Shown here: piece by piece, positions 1-5,321 of the stretch
Position numbering within the stretch: position 1 is the first letter of the stretch
How the letters are laid out: each line of letters starts with the position of its first letter
From: Bacteroidales bacterium
GTDB taxonomy: Bacteria > Bacteroidota > Bacteroidia > Bacteroidales > UBA3663
Assembly: GCA_030526445.1 (NCBI GenBank)
Contig: JAUNCV010000142.1
Location: forward strand, 1-5,321
DNA length: 5,321 nt
Direction of reading: 5' to 3'
Program-made: the position numbers and the translations under genes
Notes under the pieces: model-generated
The model's input: only the letters and a program-made list of their open reading frames with translations
Told to the model about the DNA's origin: nothing
The model's database searches: none

Positions 1-41
1 GCTGTTGGATGTGGTGATTGTAAAAAATCTGCTACACTCAT
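1..41 (-). CDS. possible start of an unidentified gene, cut by the window edge
   Basis: An ATG at 41-39 on the minus strand opens a frame that stays open to the left edge (14 codons, MSVADFLQSPHPTA). The fragment is too short to recognise and no function is proposed. Support is contextual: it lies on the same strand as the operon, downstream of that operon's terminator, and a Bacteroidota-like promoter sits just upstream at 62-91. The same frame is open further upstream to a stop at 164-162, but the only ATG in that stretch is the one at 41; the upstream translation is AT-driven and looks non-coding. A plus-strand frame at 1-78 is an alternative reading of the same bases. Confidence 0.25.
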   Translation of the reverse strand, partial: MSVADFLQSPHPT

Positions 42-61
42 AATATATAAATTTAATGGCA

Positions 62-91
62 CAAAGATAGTGATATAAATATAAACACCAA
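62..91 (-). promoter_or_regulatory. candidate Bacteroidota-type promoter
   Basis: On the minus strand, TATCTTTG (69-62) matches the Bacteroidota -7 consensus TAnnTTTG. A TTG (91-89) lies 19 bp upstream of it, within the usual 19-21 bp spacing for the -33 element, although only TTG rather than TTTG is present. Transcription would start near position 55 and leave a short leader before the ATG at 41. The site lies between the terminator of the ftsQAZ/ABC-F unit and the left-edge frame, which is where a new minus-strand promoter would be expected. The AT-rich surroundings raise the chance of a coincidental match. Confidence 0.4.
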
Positions 92-220
92 TAATACAAA
101 GAGGATTATTCTGTAATAAACGTAAAAAACAGCGATAAATTCTGCCATTTTCATCTTTATATTATATAATGTATATGAAGTAGGCCTCAAGTATAATTAA
201 TCTTACCAAATTACGCAGAT

Positions 221-259
221 AAAAAATGAGCAATAAGATTTTTCATCCTATTGCTCATT
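221..259 (-). terminator. intrinsic (Rho-independent) terminator of the fts/ABC-F operon
   Basis: Read on the minus strand, bases 259-245 pair with 239-225 in a continuous 15-bp stem (14 Watson-Crick pairs and one G-U) closed by a GAAAA loop (244-240). The stem runs directly into six U residues (226-221). The hairpin begins 7 bp after the ABC-F stop codon (269-267). There is no T tract on the other side, so it should act on the minus strand only. Confidence 0.9.
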
Positions 260-266
260 ATAACAA

Positions 267-1877
267 TCAATAGATTTTCTCTCGAAGAGCCTTTACACGC
301 TCGTCTGAGATATAATCATCAAATTCTGTACGCTTATCGATAATGCCATTAGGACCCAATTCGATAACACGATTGCAGACAGTCTGAATGAACTCGTGGT
401 CATGGCTGGCCATGAGAATCACGCCCTTGTAGGTCTGAAGATTGTTGTTGAAGGCCTGAATAGACTCCATATCGAGGTGGTTGGTTGGCGAATCGAGGAT
501 GAGAGTATTGGCATTGGTCATCATCATACGGGCAATCATACAACGGATCTTCTCACCACCCGAAAGAACGCTAGCCTTCTTGAGCACTTCCTCATCGCGG
601 AATAGCATTCGGCCAAGGAAGCCCTTGAGGGTGATTTCAAGTGTATCCTTCGAGTACTGAGCAATCCAATCGACCATGTTAAGGTCGGTATTGAAGAAGG
701 CTGAATTGTCGAGTGGCAAATAAGCTGTAGTGATAGTCTGACCCCAGCTGTAGGTTCCCTCATGATCCTTGTCTTTGCCATTAATAATCTCGAAGAGAGC
801 AGTCATAGCTCGTGGATCGTGAGAGATGAACACCACCTTATCGCCTGGCTCTATCTGGAAATTCACATCGCGGAAGAGAGTCTGACCCTCAATCTGTTTG
901 CCAAGGCCCTGAACTTCGAGCACCTTGTTGCCCACCTCACGCTCTGGGGTGAAGACAATACCCGGGTAACGACGTGTTGATGGCTGAATTTCCTCAACAT
1001 TAAGCTTCTCAAGCATCTTCTTACGCGAAGTTGCCTGCTTTGACTTTGCCACATTGGCAGAAAAGCGACGAATAAACTCCTCAAGTTCCTTCTTCTTCTC
1101 CTCAGCCTTCTTATTCTGCATCTGCTGCTGACGGAGCGCGAGCTGAGAAGACTGATACCAGAATGAATAATTGCCGGCAAAGAGCGAGCACTTGTTAAAG
1201 TCGATATCAACGGTATGAGTACAAACCTGATCAAGGAAGTGACGGTCATGAGAAACCACAAGTACGGTATGTTCGAAGTTACCAAGGAAGGTTTCGAGCC
1301 ATGTTACGGTCTCAAGGTCAAGGTCATTGGTAGGCTCATCGAGCAAAAGGTTATCTGGATTACCAAAAAGTGCCTTTGCCAACATGACACGCACCTTCTG
1401 CTTAGCTGGGATATCGCCCATGAGCATGTAGTGCAAATCCTCCTTGATGCCGAGGCCAGAGAGCAGGGTAGCAGCGTCGCTCTCAGCGTTCCAGCCATCC
1501 ATTTCGGCAAATTTCTCTTCGAGCTCGGCGGCACGCATACCATCCTCTTCAGTCATTTCTGGCTTCTCGTAGATGGCGTTCTTCTCCTCCATGATGCTGT
1601 AGAGCACATCATTACCGCGGAGCACGGTGTCGAGCACAGTATACTGGTCGTATTTGGTGTGATCCTGCTCGAGCACAGAGAGGCGCTCGCCCGGGCCCAT
1701 CTCATAGGTGCCGCGGGTTGGGTCGAGCTGGCCGCTCAACACGCGCAGGAAAGTTGATTTGCCGGCGCCGTTTGCACCGATAATACCATAGCAGTTGCCT
1801 GCTGTGAACTTAAGGTTTACGTCCTGGAAAAGCACACGCTTACCAAACTGGACGCACAGGTTGTTTACTGAAATCAT
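267..1877 (-). CDS. ABC-F family ATPase, YbiT/YkpA type, with degenerate second nucleotide site
   Basis: A 536-residue soluble twin-ABC protein without membrane segments. ABC-F proteins bind the ribosomal E site and affect translation; the exact role of the YbiT/YkpA branch is not well settled. Domain 1 has Walker A GANGAGKST (34-42), Q-loop Gln71, Walker B LLLDEPTN (177-184, Glu181) and H-switch His210, but its signature is IPAKQK (156-161) in place of LSGGQ. The inter-domain linker (~240-310) has a charged helical segment and the FSANVAKSKQATSR motif typical of this branch. Domain 2 keeps signature LSGGEK (438-443) and His492, but its Walker A position reads SHDPRAMTAL (352-361, Met358 for Lys), the Q-loop position is Leu389, and Walker B reads LILDSPTNHLD, with Ser463 for the catalytic Glu. 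The composite site formed by Walker A/B of domain 1 and the signature of domain 2 is therefore intact, while the other looks dead. The reading frame is uninterrupted, so this is not decay. The start ATG (1877-1875) is 28 bp behind ftsZ, with an A-rich upstream stretch and no Shine-Dalgarno. It is the last gene of the operon. An antibiotic-resistance ABC-F is less likely given the YbiT-like linker. Confidence 0.96.
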   Translation of the reverse strand: MISVNNLCVQFGKRVLFQDVNLKFTAGNCYGIIGANGAGKSTFLRVLSGQLDPTRGTYEMGPGERLSVLEQDHTKYDQYTVLDTVLRGNDVLYSIMEEKNAIYEKPEMTEEDGMRAAELEEKFAEMDGWNAESDAATLLSGLGIKEDLHYMLMGDIPAKQKVRVMLAKALFGNPDNLLLDEPTNDLDLETVTWLETFLGNFEHTVLVVSHDRHFLDQVCTHTVDIDFNKCSLFAGNYSFWYQSSQLALRQQQMQNKKAEEKKKELEEFIRRFSANVAKSKQATSRKKMLEKLNVEEIQPSTRRYPGIVFTPEREVGNKVLEVQGLGKQIEGQTLFRDVNFQIEPGDKVVFISHDPRAMTALFEIINGKDKDHEGTYSWGQTITTAYLPLDNSAFFNTDLNMVDWIAQYSKDTLEITLKGFLGRMLFRDEEVLKKASVLSGGEKIRCMIARMMMTNANTLILDSPTNHLDMESIQAFNNNLQTYKGVILMASHDHEFIQTVCNRVIELGPNGIIDKRTEFDDYISDERVKALREKIY

Positions 1878-1905
1878 TACTTTTTATAATATTTGGGTTA
1901 ATTTA

Positions 1906-3615
1906 TCAAAAATGAATGGTACCATCAAGATTCTCATTGTTTCTATGCTGATTAATACCGCCTCGAGCCGATACTTCCTTGAGTTGCTGGAACTGTTCGG
2001 AAGTGCGATTATAGGATGGCATACGTTCGAGCAATTCAATAAGTTGCTCATTGGTTAGATCCTTGTCATCCATCAGATAGTAACGCGAACGAACATCATT
2101 CTGTATAATGCCATTGGCAGTCTCTTCTCCATAAAAACGACGAATAGAATTTATACCCTCGATTGGAGTACTGGCTTGCTGTGGTGTTGATGCTGATGAA
2201 GTTGGCTTAGGCTCAACTGGAGCTTCAACTACTGGTGTCTCTGAAACAGCAGGAGCAGCCGCTGTAGTCGCTGTATTTGAGAGGGTAGCCTGGAACTGTG
2301 CCATCATGGCTGCCATCTGCTGCTCGTGCATACGCTGCATCTCAGCCAACCTTGCCGCCATCTGATCTTCGAGCAACTTCTTTTGAGCATCGAGGGCATC
2401 CTGAGTCGACTGTCGCTCAGCATCTTCCTTCTCAGCAGCAATTGCTGCCTGGCGTTGAGCCTCCTCTTCTGCAGCCTTGCGGTCAGCTTCGGCTTTCTGA
2501 GCAGCGGCTTCTGCCTGACGTCGAGCCTCTTCTTCTGCAGCCTTGCGCTCGGCTTCCAAAGTCACTTCGGGAGCTTCAATATCAATATCTGAGACATCGA
2601 AACCAGAAGCAAGGACAATGATACGCACATCGTCACCCAGGGTGTTATCTACCATGGCACCCCATATTACCTCTATCTCAGAGCTAAGACCATCGACAAA
2701 GTTCGAAAGTTCGCCAATCTCAGCCATAGAGACTGGATTACTCTCAGAGAAGCAAAGTTCAAAGAGAAGGCGCTTGGCATGAGTAATCTGGTTATCCTGT
2801 AACAAAGGAGAACTGATAGCCTCCTTGATGGCAGCAGTAACACGACCTTCGCCCTGAGCCACACCGGTAGAAATAAGCGCAACTCCACTATCTTTAAGAG
2901 TCTTTTCCACATCGGCAAAATCAAGGTTCATGTAACCTGTCACATTGATAATATCTGAGATACTCTTTGCTGCAACAGTAAGCGTATCATCTGCTTTCTT
3001 AAATGCATTGAAGAAGTTGAGATCAGGATAAATCTCTACCAAACGATTATTGTTAACGACAAGCAATGCATCGACATACTGACGAATAGCTGCCACACCC
3101 TTGAGTGCCATTAAAATCTTTTTCTGTCCCTCAAACTTAAATGGTATGGTAACAATACCAATAGTAAGAATGCCCAATTCATGAGCTATCTTAGCCACAA
3201 CAGGCGAAGCACCCGTACCTGTTCCACCACCCATACCAGCAGTGATGAAAACCATCTTGGTGCCATCGCTTAGTGCCGCACGAATGGCATCTTCACTCTC
3301 AACTGCATACTGCTGAGCAACCTCCGGCTGTGCACCCGCTCCCAAGCCCTCTTTTGATATCTGAAGTTTATTAGGAATCTTCGATGCCTTAAGCGCAGCT
3401 TTATCGGTATTAATAATGAGGAACGAAACATCCTGAATGCCCGCACCCTCACGATACATATTTTCTACAGCGTTTGAACCACCACCTCCAACACCAACGA
3501 CCTTGATAATGCTCTTTGCTTCTTCGGTCACTTCCTGATAGGCAAAAGGAACAGTATCGCTGAGTTCCTGCTCTTGCAGTGGCTGATTGTTAATATTTTC
3601 AAAATTATTTTCCAT
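1906..3615 (-). CDS. ftsZ: cell division GTPase FtsZ with long coiled-coil linker
   Basis: FtsZ is the tubulin homologue that polymerises into the Z ring at the division site. The core (~32-345) is complete: nucleotide-binding GVGGGGSNAV (41-50), tubulin-signature G-box GGGTGTGASP (129-138), and T7 catalytic loop NLDFADV (230-236) with both acidic residues (Asp232, Asp235) that complete the GTPase site of the next subunit. At 569 residues it is much longer than typical FtsZ (about 380-450). The extra length is in the linker: 351-454 has no proline or glycine and is rich in Ala, Glu, Lys/Arg and Gln, which predicts a long helix or coiled coil; it contains a two-unit 22-residue repeat (356-399) and a Met/Gln-rich end (419-442). 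A Pro/Thr/Ser/Ala-rich stretch (450-484) and a charged tail (486-569) follow. In the tail, MPSYNR (532-537) resembles the P-x-aromatic-x-R core of the FtsA-binding peptide (IPAFLR in E. coli), but 32 residues follow it, ending in GTIHF. The ATG at 3615-3613 lies 31 bp behind ftsA. It is preceded by an A/T-rich leader without Shine-Dalgarno. Confidence 0.98.
   Translation of the reverse strand: MENNFENINNQPLQEQELSDTVPFAYQEVTEEAKSIIKVVGVGGGGSNAVENMYREGAGIQDVSFLIINTDKAALKASKIPNKLQISKEGLGAGAQPEVAQQYAVESEDAIRAALSDGTKMVFITAGMGGGTGTGASPVVAKIAHELGILTIGIVTIPFKFEGQKKILMALKGVAAIRQYVDALLVVNNNRLVEIYPDLNFFNAFKKADDTLTVAAKSISDIINVTGYMNLDFADVEKTLKDSGVALISTGVAQGEGRVTAAIKEAISSPLLQDNQITHAKRLLFELCFSESNPVSMAEIGELSNFVDGLSSEIEVIWGAMVDNTLGDDVRIIVLASGFDVSDIDIEAPEVTLEAERKAAEEEARRQAEAAAQKAEADRKAAEEEAQRQAAIAAEKEDAERQSTQDALDAQKKLLEDQMAARLAEMQRMHEQQMAAMMAQFQATLSNTATTAAAPAVSETPVVEAPVEPKPTSSASTPQQASTPIEGINSIRRFYGEETANGIIQNDVRSRYYLMDDKDLTNEQLIELLERMPSYNRTSEQFQQLKEVSARGGINQHRNNENLDGTIHF
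2419..2550 (-). repeat. 66-bp tandem duplication inside the ftsZ linker
   Basis: Two adjacent in-frame 66-bp units (2485-2550 and 2419-2484) match at about 53 of 66 bases by manual alignment. They encode 22-residue units at FtsZ 356-377 and 378-399 that share 15 residues, both containing RKAAEEEA. The right end of the units on the plus strand (around gcagccttgc at 2537-2546 and 2471-2480) is nearly identical, and divergence rises toward the other end. This is an internal duplication that lengthened the helical linker. Twenty-two residues is close to three heptads, so the helical register is roughly kept. Confidence 0.85.
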
Positions 3616-3646
3616 TGAAGTATATTTTTTCTATGTTGAGAGGGTG

Positions 3647-4921
3647 TTATTGGCTGTCATCAAGACCCGAGAAGAGATCTCCGATGAAGTTCTTTAATCT
3701 ATTACCCTTTTTGTTCTCTTTATGTTCTTGTGGTGCCACAGTCTGACGTGCAGTGGCAGGCTTTCTGATTATCACCTGAGGCGTTGCCACATTATCAGGC
3801 TCTCGCTGATAGATGGTACGCTGTTTCATTTCACAATCTTCATTACAAGACTGTAACATGGTCATCAGCTCTGAAAGATATGGTTTTCTGTCAGATTGGA
3901 AGAATATGATACTATTGCAGCCTCGAGTTTCTATGCTCTGCACATTAAGACGATTATGGAAAAGGTTTGTCAATCCCTTCTGTGTAGAAGCACCACCTGT
4001 AAGGATGCACACACCATTAGAAAGATCAACACCCGAAATCTTGATTTGATTTACAATGTTTGCAGCAATCTCTTCGTAACGACAAGTGACAATATTGTTC
4101 AATTCAGCCTGCGAAAGTTGAGTTCCAGCTACGGCAACAGAACGAGTTGACTCACTTCCTCCCTGATCTGCCACATTGCTCCATGTTATCTTTGCAGTCT
4201 CTGCTTCATCCTGACGAACTCCTGTTGATGCAATATCATTTGTTACTGCATCTCCACCCAGCGGTATTACTACAAGACGTTTGAGGTGATCGTCTTTATA
4301 GATAGAAACAGTCGTAAGCGCAGAACCAATATTGACTATGACACAACCTTGCTCACGTTCCTCCTGTCGTGCCAAATCAGATAATCGAAGAGGAGATGCA
4401 ATGAAACCAGCAACACGAACACCAGCACGATTCATAGCTTGCTCATAACGACTTTTCAAAGACGAATCAGCCACAATGACCTGATGTTCGCCAATGACCT
4501 GTTGTCCCTCAATGCGATATCCATTTGCCTCTATACCCAAGATATCGAGTCCTGCAGACGAAAACTTAAGACTCTGGTCACGAAGGCTCTCAAGAATCTC
4601 ATCAGTAACGGAAGGTGTACCTACCAAGACTTCACTAGGTTCGTGTAAAACGGAATGCATTGATAGACCGCAAATACCAACATAAGCTGCCTCAAGACCT
4701 CGGTAACCTTTAGCACGTACACGGTTGCTGAGTTTTTGCATCAAAGTCTTAATACGCACTGCAGTGTCGTCAATATTCGACACAACTCCATGACGTATGC
4801 ATCGGGCGGAGGATGTACTTTCAATGGCGACAACCTCATATCTACCAAGTTCGTTCACCACGGCGGCAGCTGCACAAATACGTGATGAGCCGAATTGAAT
4901 GGCTGCTGTTAGTGTTCTCAT
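3647..4921 (-). CDS. ftsA: cell division protein FtsA (actin-like membrane anchor for FtsZ)
   Basis: FtsA is an actin/Hsp70-superfamily protein that binds the FtsZ tail and the membrane and recruits later division proteins. At 424 residues it is close to E. coli FtsA in length. Visible parts: phosphate-1 region AAIQFGSSRI (6-15), the FtsA-specific 1C/SHS2 region (~80-170), phosphate-2 region VNIGSALTTVSIY (196-208) followed by VIPLGGDAVTNDI, and adenosine motif LTGGAS (307-312). A variable linker (~360-403) leads to KKGNRLKNFIGDLFSGL (404-420), an amphipathic helix with basic and bulky hydrophobic residues that fits the membrane-targeting sequence. Oddity: Gln9 occupies the position that is normally Asp or Glu in phosphate-1, and Asn197 replaces the usual Asp of phosphate-2, where the GGGT-like loop is also altered to GSALT. 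I checked both codons (CAA at 4897-4895, AAT at 4333-4331). ATP may be bound without efficient hydrolysis, or not at all. The ATG at 4921-4919 follows ftsQ by 42 bp and no Shine-Dalgarno is visible. The order ftsQ-ftsA-ftsZ supports the call. Confidence 0.95.
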   Translation of the reverse strand: MRTLTAAIQFGSSRICAAAAVVNELGRYEVVAIESTSSARCIRHGVVSNIDDTAVRIKTLMQKLSNRVRAKGYRGLEAAYVGICGLSMHSVLHEPSEVLVGTPSVTDEILESLRDQSLKFSSAGLDILGIEANGYRIEGQQVIGEHQVIVADSSLKSRYEQAMNRAGVRVAGFIASPLRLSDLARQEEREQGCVIVNIGSALTTVSIYKDDHLKRLVVIPLGGDAVTNDIASTGVRQDEAETAKITWSNVADQGGSESTRSVAVAGTQLSQAELNNIVTCRYEEIAANIVNQIKISGVDLSNGVCILTGGASTQKGLTNLFHNRLNVQSIETRGCNSIIFFQSDRKPYLSELMTMLQSCNEDCEMKQRTIYQREPDNVATPQVIIRKPATARQTVAPQEHKENKKGNRLKNFIGDLFSGLDDSQ

Positions 4922-4963
4922 TATATAATATGGTTAATTATTATTATTCTGTTTTTGTAACAC

Positions 4964-5321
4964 TTATCTCTTCTCGGCCACAACCTGACCTTTATATTTC
5001 AAGTTGATGGTTTTATATCTGTCCCAACCCGTCTTACTGAGCACTTTGCGATAAAACAAACGAAGATGTTCGAACTTTTCCTCATAATTATCAATAGGTC
5101 CCAGCAAAACTGTATGTTCTCCTACTCGAGGCACCAAACGAATATCGCCATTACTTTCCACATAAATTTGCGTAAAGAAATTCCTCCAAAAATCTTCATT
5201 TTGTAAAAACTGAGCCAATGTATAAAGCGAGTTTGTTGCCATAGTCTGACTAATATGACCTGTAGCCAAAGGCACTTGTACGGGCAATCGGCTGTACCTA
5301 TAGGTCATCAACTCTCCGTCT
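4964..5321 (-). CDS. ftsQ: cell division protein FtsQ, C-terminal part only
   Basis: The last 118 codons of a gene whose 5' end is beyond the right edge; the frame is open to 5320 (reading DGEL before MTYRYSRLP), so any apparent start here is internal. FtsQ/DivIB is a bitopic inner-membrane protein that links early and late divisome parts through its periplasmic domain; only the distal periplasmic part is visible, with no membrane segment. The segment FTQIYVESNGDIRLVPRVG, then the LLGPIDNYEEKFEHLRLFY helix, and the ending INLKYKGQVVAEKR match the pattern I know from Bacteroidota FtsQ: a strand, an [I/L]-x-L-[I/V]-PRVG turn, a helix with a YEEK-like start, then an INLKYK-x-QVV final strand. 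Location directly before ftsA is the normal dcw position. The stop codon (4966-4964) is 42 bp before ftsA. The missing N-terminus prevents any statement on the POTRA domain. Confidence 0.92.
   Translation of the reverse strand, partial: DGELMTYRYSRLPVQVPLATGHISQTMATNSLYTLAQFLQNEDFWRNFFTQIYVESNGDIRLVPRVGEHTVLLGPIDNYEEKFEHLRLFYRKVLSKTGWDRYKTINLKYKGQVVAEKR

Noticed and set aside
1..78. Plus-strand open frame ending with TAA at 76-78, reading AVGCGDCKKSATLIIYKFNG...
   Set aside because: It could be the tail of a convergent gene, but it is only 25 codons, unrecognisable, and has no terminator-like hairpin after it. It competes with the minus-strand start at 41, and neither is strong.
863..1285. 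140-codon minus-strand open frame rich in Arg, Ser and Leu
   Set aside because: It is an out-of-frame reading of the ABC-F gene with composition typical of a shifted frame.
1215..1757. 180-codon plus-strand open frame
   Set aside because: It lies wholly antisense to the ABC-F gene, whose frame is full-length with clear motifs. The translation has no recognisable domain, so it is a shadow frame.
267..1877. Treating the ABC-F gene as a pseudogene because of its broken motifs
   Set aside because: The frame is intact and full length, the signature of domain 2 and all of the domain 1 site except its own signature are kept, and the losses are confined to one composite site. This is selective specialisation rather than decay.
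2419..2550. Repeat considered as a CRISPR or mobile-element trace
   Set aside because: There are two directly abutting in-frame units with no spacers, inverted ends or target-site duplication. It is an internal coding duplication.
2298..2621. Plus-strand frames opposite the FtsZ linker
   Set aside because: Their Leu/Gln/Pro-rich content is the complement of the repetitive Ala/Glu/Gln codons of the FtsZ coiled coil, so they are not independent genes.
4937..4948. Four ATT copies in the ftsQ-ftsA spacer
   Set aside because: A four-copy trinucleotide run in a 42-bp AT-rich spacer is expected by chance, and nothing ties it to regulation.
4964..5311. Reading the ftsQ fragment as a complete 115-residue protein from a start at 5311
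   Set aside because: The codon at 5311-5309 is TTG, the frame stays open to the window edge, and the protein matches only the C-terminal part of FtsQ. It is a fragment.

Overview
The window looks like a piece of a Bacteroidota chromosome, most likely Prevotella or a close relative. It carries the end of the division/cell-wall (dcw) cluster in the order ftsQ-ftsA-ftsZ, all on the minus strand. The FtsQ tail, the FtsA phosphate-2 context and the FtsZ tail resemble Bacteroidales proteins. None of the three complete genes has a clear Shine-Dalgarno sequence; their upstream stretches are A/T-rich, as is usual in this phylum. A Bacteroidota-type -7 element (TAnnTTTG) lies near the left edge. The genus is an inference from protein resemblance.

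Layout, in the direction of transcription (right to left): the C-terminal part of ftsQ enters from the right edge (4964-5321). It is followed by ftsA (3647-4921), ftsZ (1906-3615) and a YbiT/YkpA-type ABC-F ATPase gene (267-1877). The spacers are 42, 31 and 28 bp and I see no terminator or recognisable promoter in them, so the four genes are probably one transcription unit. A strong intrinsic terminator (221-259) starts 7 bp after the ABC-F stop codon. The remaining ~220 bp at the left are AT-rich; they hold a plausible promoter (62-91) and possibly the first 14 codons of another minus-strand gene that leaves the window.

How the genes work together: FtsQ is part of the periplasmic/inner-membrane divisome, FtsA tethers FtsZ to the membrane, and FtsZ forms the GTP-driven Z ring. 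The ABC-F protein is a soluble ribosome-associated ATPase by family, so its place directly behind ftsZ links a translation factor to division gene expression rather than to division itself.

There is no mobile element, CRISPR array or new multi-gene system here. The interesting features are inside the conserved proteins. FtsZ carries a ~90-residue proline- and glycine-free helical linker with an internal 66-bp tandem duplication, and its FtsA-binding-like peptide lies ~30 residues before the true C-terminus. FtsA has lost the acidic residue in both phosphate motifs of its actin-like ATP site. The ABC-F protein has one intact composite ATP site and one broken from both sides.
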